From contig VYZB01000119.1 in assembly GCA_013397455.1 (NCBI GenBank), forward strand, positions 521,701-585,700: 64,000 bases of DNA. Reading direction: 5' to 3'. Origin of the DNA: Crotophaga sulcirostris (taxonomy: Eukaryota; Chordata; Aves; Cuculiformes; Crotophagidae). The notes beneath the pieces were generated by a model. That model worked only from the letters and a program-made list of their open reading frames with translations, did not search any database and was not told where the DNA came from. Of this stretch, positions 51,401-62,206 are shown piece by piece; position 1 is the first letter of the stretch; each line of letters opens with the position of its first letter. Position numbers and translations under genes: made by a program.

Positions 51401-52920
51401 CCCCCAACCCAGCAGAGTGGTTTCTGCATTGGTTGCATGTTCCAGCAGATCTGGATGTCCCCTCAGTGCCACCACCCTGCGTGTCCCGTCTCCTCTGTGC
51501 TCTAAATCCACCCCTAAAAGAACTCTTGCAATACAGTTTCTCCCTGAGCTTGAACGTCTGCAAAAACAGACTGGCTGTTCCCAACATGTTCTTGTTAGTC
51601 TAGATCAGGCCAACTCAATGAAGTAGCATGCTATTTCATGTTGTTTAGTTTTTAAGCAAAGCAAGTGGTGTTCTACAAATGAAATATCCACACACTGATA
51701 GCATTGGCATATGCTCTGTTCATTTTGATCTGGGAAGGAAGCTTCTCAGATGGAGACTGCTGCAGGTTGGTTTGCAGAAGAAAGGAGTTAAAATCTTAGC
51801 AGGGTCCTGTTGCTCTGCACAGAACTGATTAGCTGCTGTAGTCTGCTGGTAAATGTGGTCTGTGCACAGCATGCAGAAGCTACAACGTTAGCTGAGTCTG
51901 TGTCTTGTGGGGATCTGAGCTCTGCAAACCCAACTGTTTGTGGGATGAATGTGACATGCATTGACGATACAACTTGAAAAGCCACAGCCCTGCTGTCTAA
52001 GATAGCCAGAATGGCTTAAGGGGATTGATCCTACAAAGGGCTGTGCAGAACTGCATGCTTTTAATGAAGTTCAAGCACCGCAGACTTGTTCAGGTCATGC
52101 AGGATAACCATCTATAAGTCAGTCTTGAGCTGAGCTGTGCTCAGCCTGGCACTGTGGGCTGCTCTGCACAGGAGCAAGCATCAAACACTTGAAAAACACT
52201 CTGGGCCAGGAGCAAGAGTCAGAAACCTCCTGATGTGCTGCGAGGCTGCAGGGAGGATGTGAGTCCTGGGCTGATTGGGTGTTCTTCCACATGATGCCGG
52301 GGATAGCCTCACCATTCCCATCACCCTGACTTTGGTGACTTAGAGCAGACATGAAACACTGAGGATTTACTGTAGAAACTGTATTTGTGATGCCATATCT
52401 TAGTGGTTTTTTTATGTGCCTCAGACATGCCAGGAGTGAGGCCCTCACGTTTCAAAACCTGTCCTGTTCAACTGGCCTTTAAATATTTGTTAGGCAAAAT
52501 GTTTTCCCTTTTCCTAAGTTACCAAAGTGTCTTTTCCTCTTACTGCCTCTTTTCTTATTATTCTCTCTCCATTTCTGCTACCTGTTCAAGATGCTTATTT
52601 GTATATAGCTACTTCACTACACTTCTGTTTTTTGTTGAGATTGCTAGTTGTTAGTTTTGAGGCTTACAATTTACATTTAATTTTTAATCTTGTAAAGTGC
52701 TTGTTGTCAGGATAGCTGCAAGTCAAGAGAAAATAATGGGAGTGAGGAGATCAGAAGTGAAAAAGGTCTCAGCAAGACAAACAGTGACAAAAGAAGATGA
52801 GGGTCAAAAAAACATGAGCTCATGCCAATCAGGAATTTATCCTGCAAGAAACCTTGCTAATATAAATGGGGTGGTTATGGGAGTGCAACCTGACCTACAG
52901 AAGAAAATGCTTTAAATTTT

Positions 52921-52967
52921 ATTGTTTTGAGTTCTTTTTTGTTTTGAGTTCTTTTTATTGTTTTGAG
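52921..52967. repeat. Short tandem repeat, 17-19-bp unit
   Basis: Two and a half copies of gttttgagttctttttt with small length changes (52924-52940, 52941-52959, 52960-52967). Replication slippage is the likely cause. Confidence 0.85.
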
Positions 52968-53010
52968 GATCCTAACTGCCTTTCTGAACAATGTCAGTCT
53001 CCTCTCTCAG

Positions 53011-53079
53011 CACCGCCCAAGGGGACTGGAGGTGTCCAGAGATGATCTCTGTGACCATGTTGTATTTACACCCCTACAG
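53011..53079 (+). other. Exon-like segment (69 bp) with textbook splice sites, host gene unknown
   Basis: The acceptor (tgtcagtctcctctctcag) and donor (ctacag|gtgagtga) are both near-consensus. The length is 69 bp, a multiple of three, and two frames are open throughout; in phase 0 the peptide includes LEVSRDDLCDHVVFTPLQ. A second strong acceptor at 53731 (ctgtgtctgcctctctgcag) and a gtaagg donor at 53841 follow about 650 bp downstream, but that second segment has stops in every frame. The pair therefore fits a noncoding transcript better than a coding one. The peptide is not recognised. Confidence 0.2.
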
Positions 53080-55354
53080 GTGAGTGATACCTCTGCCCAC
53101 GCACATTGGATTTTTCTCATTCCTCTGTAAATGGCAGGTTCCACACGACTCTGACAGCAATGAGTTTTGGATTTGTCCAAATCTCTTTCATTACCTCTTT
53201 GCAGAGAAAATAAGGGATTGCTGGAGGCTACTTGGTTTTCAATTGTGTATGATCTGTGAAATTCCCGAGAAGTCTAAAGAGCAGTGGGAATGCAAAGTAA
53301 ACCAAACCCTACTAGGGAAGAGCAAGAGCAAGACTCAGCTGGCAGTAAAAGAAATGGGCTGCATAACACATCAGTCTGAGATTGCCTTGCTCTGTTCAGG
53401 CTGGCGGTGCTCCCCGGGGGTTAGGTTGCTGCACTCTCCCCTCCACGCCTGGTGACTCTTTTGCCCTGACACCCTCATGTTGGGCACCCCATGCAATCCA
53501 TCTCCCACCGCCTTTGTCCCTGCAACAGCAGCAACAAAATAGTCCAAACGTGTTACCCTGCAGGGCAGGCTGATAGGTCTGTGTGTTTGAAGGCTGTCAG
53601 AGGGAGACCTGAGGCTGGGGTCACCATAGTGAGGCAGAGAAGGAGCTGTGCTGTGCCTGAGGCTTTCCCATTGCACCTTCCTGCAGGAAGAGCTGTATTT
53701 TCCATGTTCTCTGTGTCTGCCTCTCTGCAGAACTGCCAGAACTTCTAAGCCTACCAATTGAAAGTGGTAACCTTTAGCAAGGGGCAAGTCAAATCTGCAA
53801 AAGACTCCAAGCATGATTGCTTACTCTCTCCACAAGGAGGTAAGGTTAGTACTCTGGAACCCCAGAAAGGAGACATGGGCTCCAAGGTAGCTGCTTTGGG
53901 GAGGAATTGCCATCTGGATTTCTTGCCTTTGTGCCAATGAAGCTCAGTGGAGGAGAGACAGGGTCCCACCAGGTGCCTTCAAGAAAAGCCAGACTGGGCT
54001 GTGAAGTATCTATCTCTTGGCTCAGATACTCTGTGATAAAATGAAGGAGCAGCACACCTCTGATAATCGACTGCAGAGTTTGATGTAGTGAGTGTATTAG
54101 CAAAAATGGGGTTGGAAAAGGAAGCTTTTAAGAAAGTTCAAACTATACATGGGAATGCAGTGGGATTTTTAGCTGGAAACACAAGGAGCTTCTGAGGACT
54201 GAAACAATGAAGGGTGCAAAACCAGTGACTCTAGGAAATATATGCCACCCCGTGCCAAACGGAAGGGAAAGCAGGAAAACTAAAAAAAAAATGTCACATT
54301 GTTACTGCTGGTGGGTGCCACAGATGCTAGATTTATTTAAAGCCTGGGACTAATAGCTAAACTGAATAATATGCAGCTGATTCAGGTGATGTATGAATAC
54401 AACCCAAGTTGGAAGATTTCACAAGACGGTTTTCAAGGCAGAAATTAAGAAATGCCCTTTACACATCACCAGCTAAGTGGTGTGTGTTTGCTTCTTGGAG
54501 CTACTGTGCCAGTTGGATGTCTGCCAGGCTTCTAATGCTGCTTTAAAAGGGATCACTTGCTATGCGGAGGTTTTGCATTTTCTGTTATCCAAACAGACTC
54601 ACTTGAATGTTAATTTGTTGTCGGTTGCCAAGGGCCCAACTCTGCCAAAAAGCCAAATGTGGCCGAGCCCCGTGCCTGCCAGAGGGACTGCTCCCATCCC
54701 TGCTCCACCGGGCTGGAGGCACGCGCCGGGGATGCTGGCTTGGTGCAGTCAGGGAGCAATTTGTCATTGGGGTATAAAACCTCCAGCCACAAAGGCATTT
54801 CCTTCTTTCAAAGTGCAATGCTGTGGCCTTGGCAAAAAAAGGACAGCAACTTTTCTCTCCCACGGGAGGTGAGAGCTGGAGAGGACACGGGAATATTTGG
54901 AAAATAAAAAGTTTCTTGGATTTTTTGAGTGGGTTTACTGCAAAGCACTCTGGTTCTTGGACAGAGCCTGCCAGCTGACAGCAGAGCATCATTGTGAGTG
55001 TGGGCAGGTCAGTGTGGGTGATCCTAGCCCTTATGGGATCAAAGCTAAAGCCACCAGCAACTTTTCTGTGCCATCAGCTTGCTGCCCCCACAGTGCCTGG
55101 GCACTGGGTCCTTCAGAGGCACGGCGAGGTTCTCTGTATCAGGGGAGCTCTCTGGGTAGGTGTGACCCCATTGTACCATGTCTCTTCAATGGAGCCTTCA
55201 GACCTTCTTGCCACCCTTCTGAGTTTTACCTTGTCCTTTTCAAGGTGGCAAAACAGCCGCCAACAGCCTTGGCCTGGGTTCAAACAGGACTGTTTGTCAT
55301 CTCACTTCTAGTTCTTTTACATGTTTGCAACGGCTTTTGATGGAAATATATAGG

Positions 55355-55385
55355 TTTTTTTTTTTTGGGGGGGGGGCGCGGGGGG
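55355..55385. repeat. T12-G10 tract followed by cgcg and G5
   Basis: Twelve T run directly into ten G, then cgcg and a further G run. On the plus strand the G runs could support quadruplex or triplex-type structure. Such tracts are also prone to sequencing and assembly error, so the exact lengths should be treated with caution. Confidence 0.85.
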
Positions 55386-58292
55386 CAGAAGGGAAGCTAC
55401 CTTGATGGGTGGCAGCTGTTCATGGTAGAGCAAACTGCAAAGCTCCTATGCTTTCCTGGGTAGCTGGCCCCCAGGAAAACCAGGGGATGCTCTGAGCCGC
55501 TCAGGGGCAGAAGATGAGAAGGAAGTGAAATATTGATGGGGACTAAAGCAGATGGGAAAGAGCACCAATGCCAAAGATGTGATGGGAGGCAAGGGGTCCT
55601 TGCTCGATGGAGTTAGTGCACAGAGGGTGAGATGCAATGCGTTTGATGTCTCTTGCTGCCAGCCTCATGCTAGGGCTGGCACTGAGATGATCCTTCAGAA
55701 GTTCTCACTCATGGAGGGCAAACTGTTTCTCTGGGCAGGGGGAGCAAGCGATGAAGGGACAGTGGGCTGTGGCAGTGGTGCCACACTGACACTTGATGTG
55801 ATGTGTTGGAGCGATGGGAATGCAAGGGAAAGACTCCCATGTCCACTTTCAGGTGTGTAAGCCACTGGAAAGGCAAAAGACATGAGCTAATCTCATAACT
55901 GGTTGGCATGCATTTTACAAGGCATTGGGATCTTCACTGAAACTTCACTGCTTTGACTAAAAGGTACTCAAGTAGTTTAAATTTAAACTTGATCTTCCTC
56001 CTCCTGCTTGATTTCTGTATCAAAGTTTTTGGATGCTTAAGGAAAAAATGCAATTTTTTTTGGTGTCTGTTTTTAGCCAAGGAAAAATGGGAGAATGTTC
56101 AAAATTTGATTAAATATTTAAAGCACGGTTTCTATTTAGAAACTGGCACTTTATCAAGTTAAACAACCCATTAAGCTCATAATCACACGCCATCTTTTGG
56201 GGCACAATGCCTTTTGCATCTTTTGAAATGAGTATTTGTGTCATCACTCAGCATGTTCTGAGGTGAAATTAATCTTCCATTGTATTGTTTCATTTTACTG
56301 CTGACTGAAATAACATTTTCAATATCTTTTTCATTGTTTGTTTGTGTTCTTTCTTTTGACACATGACTTATGGAGGAAATTTGAAAACAAGTCACAAAAT
56401 TGAGATCCCTGATAAGCTTCTAAAACTCATTAAATATTCAGCTTAAATATTCTGCCATCAGTGTGCTTTAAGTAATTGCTTTTATACTTCTAGCAGATGC
56501 AGTCAGCGTTGCTTTGAGAGCTGCTGTAGTCTTGAGGCCCTTTTGGTGTTAGGTGATCAAATATTTAAAGATGTGGGTTCTGCCAAACAGCAGTAGTCAG
56601 TTCTAGGGGATGGAGCCCAAAAAATCCTGCAAAGGCCAGAATGAAGAATTAAAATGCAGAATTCCATAAGGAACAGGGCTGTCAGAGCACATCCCAACCG
56701 CTTGTCGACAGACAGGGGATCGCTGGCAGACACGGCGCCTGTTGCAGTAGTGGCCTCCCAGATGTGAGAACTGAGGCTGTGCCTTCCTGTGCCCGAGGGC
56801 TGTGTCTGTAGAGTGGGAAGCAGGCACTTTCCCACATCCCACGGATGAAGCAAGGATTGTCTCTGTGTCTGGTTGGGTGATTGCTGCAGTGCTCTCTTTG
56901 GTAACTCGGGGTATACTTTTGTTAGAAGTGCAGTTCTCATTCAGTAGCTTTACTGCGTGTACAATAACAGTTATTTGAGCAGAATTCTTCCCCTCCCAAT
57001 TACATCAAGGAAACTTTTCCCTTTTTAGTTACCTCTAAAAATAAATAAGGCAGGCTGATGTTTCTTTGAATGGTATGTCTGCTTTCTATAACAAGGCTGA
57101 CTAGACTGTGAGATGTAGCAATGTTTTAAAGCCCTGCATCTTTTTGCACATTTAATCTTTTCCATGGGATGACTACAAGGTGTGGGTTATTTGCCTTAAG
57201 AGACTTGCAATGAATGCTTGCAAGTTCATCTTATGGCATATTACTACCACTATAAGTGATAGTGTTACAGCAGCAGCAAGGCCATCACTGCACTTTATGT
57301 GTTGGAAGTGACGAGGTTATATCAGCAGAGCAAGCATCTGAACAAAATCTATTACCGTTTGTGAGCTGGAAAGCAGTTTGATATCTAGACATAAAAGAAA
57401 TGTTACTTCAGATCATGTTCTTTGCTCTGTGCCTCATATTTAGAATTAGTGCCGAGATTTTTCAAGGATGTTTCCTGCCATTGCTGATGGTGCATTTACC
57501 ACAAGGAGTCCAAACACGTCCTAGTATTAGAAGCTAGATCCTTTCTATGTTCTGGATGTCTGAGCGGCATGTTTTCTCAAAATGAACTCATCAGAACAGA
57601 CTTTCTGTCAAATATTTCCCATGATGATTCCTTCCCTTGCTGCAGCCAGGGGGTTGCTGAAAGAAGAGCTGCATCTGCTGCGACTAATGTACCTGGTCTT
57701 CTGCAGCTCTACTGCTACCTAGGGTTCTGCTCTTCAGCAGTGGTTTTACACATGTCACAAATATATTTCCTTCTGTGTTTTCTTCTGCTGTGGTATTTTG
57801 TATGAGAAGTCTGAACAGTTTTCCCTTGCTTGTTGGAGTATGATAAGCAGTTGTACACTGAAGGTCAGCTACAGAGTCTACGTCTCAGAATTACTGTAAC
57901 TGCTGGCAGTGCTTATGTTTGTTTCTACCTGTTAGTCCTAAGCAAGGAGCTTCCTGGCTTTCCTCTCGTGTTTCCATTGACTATTTCTATGTTCTCATAC
58001 TATCTTTTTGTGAACCTGTTTTGGTCCTGATCAACACAATAGTAATCCAAAAATCATGTCAGTGAGAAATATGCAAGAAAGTGTGCTTCAAAAAATGCCC
58101 ACCCAGAATATAGACAAAGTCTCTTACCCACCTGGCTGTGTTTGGTTTCCTTTTGAACTTTCTCCCAATTCACTGAGCAGGAGGAATATTCACAGGTGTT
58201 GCCACAACATGATGGTTCTTGGAGACCTGAAATGTTGTTTCATTCTCATAATGTGGGAACAGCAAAATATAATATACTAAAATCAAGCAATG

Positions 58293-58556
58293 TATCAGTG
58301 GCAGAACAAGGGGCAGCGGGCGCAAACTCGAACACAGAAAGTTCCACCTCAACATGAGGGAAAACCTTTTGCTGTGAGGGTGACAGAGCACTGGAACAGG
58401 CTGCCCAGGGAGGTTGTGGAGTCTCCTGCTCTGGAGATACTCAAAACCCACCTGGAGGCATTCCTGTGCAACCTGCTCCAGGTGAACCTGCTTTAGCAGG
58501 GGGTTGGACTGGATGGTCTCCAGAGGTCCCTTCCAACTCCAACTATTCTGTGATCA
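58293..58556 (+). mobile_element. CR1 LINE, 5'-truncated 3' end, third subfamily (copy 7)
   Basis: Runs from gcagaacaaggggcagcgg through caacatgagggaaaacc, ggctgcccagggaggttgtgg and ggttggactggatggtctccagagg to the tail attctgtgatc. The ORF2 C-terminal part is open for about 50 codons ([17 protein letters not shown]) and ends just before the 3' UTR. The tail octamer is of the attctgtg type and the UTR wording differs from both the young family and copy 5, so this is a third CR1 lineage in the window. Confidence 0.94.
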
Positions 58557-61500
58557 TGTAGTCAGTGGGCTATTCTTTTTTGCAGAAATGAGTATTGTTT
58601 ATTAAATGGCGTAGTCCTTCATCTCAAATTTCCAGAGCACATTTGTTTCCTTGGTGAATATGAGTAATTTGCACACAGTCTGCTAAGTTTCCCAGCTGAT
58701 TGAGAGGAATACTTGCAGCACCCAGCCTAGGGAGTTTGGTCCCAAATGGGAAGCTGACATGACTTAAAATGCCAAAGGACTGAGGAACATGTAAGAAATA
58801 GGTAAATATAACTGTTGTTATTGTGAAAAATGTCATCACAGGAGATTTTATGCTGTTGAAGGACGATCTTAAACATGAGATGATAGAAAATGAGTTGAAG
58901 TGAAATCCACAGCTATGCAGCAGATTGTACTGGGATGTTAAATAGGAGAATGCTTACATAGGTATGTATACTTTAAAACTCCATCATAGGATAATTTAAA
59001 GTGCAGGCCAGCCAGCAGTGAGAAAGGACTAGGGGCTATCACACAGCATTTAGTCATATATTAACTAGTGGCAACATACTTCTCTCTCAGAACCCAGCCT
59101 ACAGGGAATAATATTCTGCTCCTCTGGAAAGTACTTATGTAAGTGAATACTGGTCAGGAGATGCTTATTTATTCTCTATCAAAAGACTGGGATGTGTGCT
59201 GTGAGGGGGAGGTGGGAAGGGGCTGTCTAGAGTGGTCAGATACAACCCCAGGTGATGACCAGGGGTCATAAATGGATAAATCCATAAATAAGTAGAGTCC
59301 TGGCACTTCAGTTTGCAGCACTGAAAAGGGCTGTGGATTGGGTTCTAAAGCAGCAGATCTGTGTGCCCATAAAACAAGCACAGCTATGAAGAGGACTGTT
59401 TGCAGAGATGTGCTTGCAGCCGTGACCCATCTGTACACAGAGGGATTTTGTGATGCCTCACCACACTCTTACTCCCTGCTCTTCTGTTGCCTGTGGTCTT
59501 TTTCCAAGTAGATTTACCTTCTAAATAAAAAATGCTGGACAGTAGATGTAAATTGCTGTAACAAAGTAATTTACTCACTCCTGCTGTGTTTTACTATAGA
59601 TCTTGGATAAAAATAGATATGCATTTAGAAAGCCTGACTGCCTTCTAAATCATGAGAATGAGGAATTCTATTGGAAGATAAATATTGCAAATTAATGCAG
59701 CATTTCTTATAATTGCTCAACAAACTGATACTAATTTTCCTTTATTTTCACTGGTACCAAAGTAGGGGACTTGTATAGAATGATAACTTTGGCATTTGCC
59801 CAGTCAGGGTTGGAAAGCACCCAGAGATTTTCCCTTCTATTTGACTCTCTAAAGCAGATCTAGATATAGCAGATGCAAATTTCTTCTTTGTTGGAGCAAA
59901 GGACAACATAACCAGATTTTTCTCATCAACAGCATGATTCAATGAGCCTTCATGCTGCACGTGGATGTGGTGGAAGGCTTGATGGCTTCAGCAGCCCTGA
60001 GCTGCAGTCCAACTTCCCAGTACAATATCTGCTGGCAAGGGAAACTCTCCAACTAGGGTACATAACTGAGTGCTTCCTAACCTACCCCAGTGGTGCCTTG
60101 TGTGAAAGTTTGCTGCTATTTTAAACACTTGTCACCGCAACGATGCGGATGTGTTATAATCACCTGCTCTTCTTTTCATATGTCTGTCACCAGATGGCTG
60201 TTGTTGATGATTTATAGGATTATATTTCAGACCTCATTAGCCAACATAAGAGCATCTATGTGCTAATTTAATCCTGTCAAATATTATTTGTAGTAAACAT
60301 CCTGGTAGTTACACCCAGTGGGGTTTATTGACTAAAACAGAAGTGAGGCAGTGCCCACACGCTGGTCTAGTGGGTCTGTCATTAGCGAGCAGGCTGGGTG
60401 GATACACCCCCTCTCAGCCACTGAGTGCTCCTCTAACCATCCTTGCTCAGCATCTGTCAGGTGAGGGAGAACCCCATTCAGCAATCTCTGCTACCATCAA
60501 TGAAATCGTTCCCCTTAAAACTTTCCCTTTCCCTGGTAATCTGCAGCAGCTTCAAAAACATACTCATAACTCAGTCCCATACGTAGGTATTTTCTTCTAA
60601 TCTGAAGATCTTATGCCCAACATTCTTACCTTAAGAAACATAATTTATTTTATTTCAAGAGCCCAAAGTACAACCTGTTAGCAAAACAAGGAAAATAGCA
60701 GTGACTGAGGGCACGGTTGGCCCCACAGCTCCTGGCTTTGAGTGCTGAGAGCCCAATTTCCTCTCAGTAATGCTCCAGCCTGTCCCTAACTATAGAGTGG
60801 TTGGGGATGACACCTTCAACCTACCTAATGTTCTTTGAGTCACCAGAGTCCAGCTCCAGTGTGTTTTCTAGACAAGATTTCAGGAAAAAAAAAGGCAAAG
60901 TTTTAACAAGGTTGTTAATCGCATATCCCTATTCAGGGCAAACTGCTGTTGCCAGGAAAAGTCCTATTAAAACATCTCTTGTCCTAGAGCCATGACCAGG
61001 GGGTCCAAAAATAGTGAGTAAAAGCCCTAGGATGCAACAAAGCCCCAGGATGGATTTAGCTCTTCTTGCCGGCTGGCCAGTGAGGCTGAATGCAGAGAGC
61101 ATCCCTGCTAGTTTAGGATGGGACTTAATTTTTCTCTGCTCCAGAATAGCTACAGTCCATATGGCATTTGCTGACATTTATTAAACTAGAAAACAGTCCG
61201 ACTTCACTGCTGTGGGAGTGCTGGGGTCGTAGCAAGGCGGTGGTGCTGGAGAACGAGGTGTATGCAGGGCTGAGGGTACATAAGGTGTCTGTGAGAGACT
61301 CAGCCTGTGACTGTAAAGCTGCTGGAGACGACTTCCTTCTCTCTGGCTGGTGATGCTCAGAGCAGGAGCACCCCCACCAAGTCTCACATTCCCACTTGCC
61401 CTGTGTGGAGCAAAGAGTGGGAAGCTGAGCGTGAAAGGTTCGTTACAGGACCCAACGCTGTTGTACAAGCTGTTGTATGCTCATTACCAAAGGCAAGCTG

Positions 61501-61648
61501 TTGGTGCAACGTAAATAACAATAAATCCTGCTGAAATAGCAATTCTGTGGTTAGGCCTATTCCCAATATTTAGAAAAACTGAGAAGTATGTATTTATTAA
61601 AGGCAAAAACTGCTGTAGTGAGGATTGATGCTGCTGGTACCCGTCTAG
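58557..61648. other. Unique sequence, no recognised gene
   Basis: About 3.1 kb. A conserved-looking, homeodomain-site-bearing block is at 60125-60300 (separate entry). Remaining open frames are short and overlap. No repeat element is recognised. Confidence 0.55.
60125..60300. promoter_or_regulatory. Candidate enhancer-like block with paired OTX/PITX-type sites
   Basis: Holds ggatta (60217-60222) and its inverse taatcc (60269-60274), the core bound by K50 homeodomains such as OTX and PITX. An E-box cagatg is at 60191-60196 and there are retained CpGs at the start (caccgcaacgatgcgg). No coding frame spans it. Function is inferred from motif clustering only. Confidence 0.25.
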
Positions 61649-62206
61649 ATGAACAGATGGTGCTTCTGTTTGTTACTGCTGTCGCACACTGGGAGTGCTC
61701 CTGTTTGGCCAGTGACTACTGACATGGATGGGCCCTCTGGAAGGGTCACTGCTAGACAGGGCAAAACTAGGCAAAGAAAAGGGTGTCACAATCTGCCTCT
61801 GCAAGTCTTTCAGCCTCCTCTGGTGTTTCACTACAGCCTGGGCAGATTTACAGAGGCGGCAGTTTCTGTGCTGCCTCCCTGCCGTGGTGCATTCTCCACG
61901 CTGTGGGGCAGAGCATGTGGCACCACTCTTGTTTGCTCCATCAGAGCAGGGTCCAGTGGGACCCAGCTGACTGCTGCTCCAGCAAGGGCAGCCTGGCATT
62001 GCCCCTACTGTTCCTCAACCTGTGTGCAGCAATGGTCAGCATCCTCCCACAAGACCTGGCCTTGGGGTTGCCCCAATATTAACGCTTTGAGCACATTCAC
62101 CCTGAGGAAGAATCCGTGCCTGATCCCTTGTCTTGCAAACAGAGGTAAGCTAAGATTTTGTACTGCAAAACCACGTGAGGCTTTTATCAGAGCAGACTTT
62201 TATTAG
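61649..62206 (+). other. Longest open frame in the window (185 codons) with signal-peptide-like start; unproven
   Basis: The frame begins MNRWCFCLLLLSHTGSA, a basic residue then a hydrophobic core and a small-residue end, which resembles a secretory signal peptide. The rest is cysteine- and tryptophan-rich but has no family I recognise. Its 3' part contains a splice-bounded segment: acceptor gttcctcaacctgtgtgcag ending at 62029 and donor aacagag|gtaagc at 62145. The 115-bp segment between them is open only in this frame. No promoter, CpG island or polyadenylation signal in good position supports a single-exon gene. The chance of an accidental open frame in this GC-richer patch is substantial. 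Confidence 0.15.

Larger units (their letters stand above)
48500..58292. other. Unique sequence, no recognised gene
   Basis: About 9.8 kb. GC-richer parts (50.2-50.8, 53.4-55.9 kb) have many overlapping open frames on both strands, up to 147 codons (minus 53371-53814; plus 54897-55340), none with a recognisable domain. Items listed separately are the exon-like segment at 53011, a tandem repeat at 52921 and the T/G tract at 55355. The piece at 49300-49480 is AT-rich and conserved-looking (gataattatggtag, cgctaatgac). No promoter or RNA gene is seen. Confidence 0.55.

Noticed and set aside
54477..55340. 131- and 147-codon open frames in the GC-rich 54.5-55.3 kb patch as a gene or CpG-island promoter
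   Set aside because: CpG density is only locally raised around 54.66-54.73 kb, opposite-strand frames overlap, and no family is recognised.
59800..59835. ggttggaaagcacccagag as another CR1 3' end
   Set aside because: Only the ggttggaa core matches; the adjoining UTR and octamer tail are absent.
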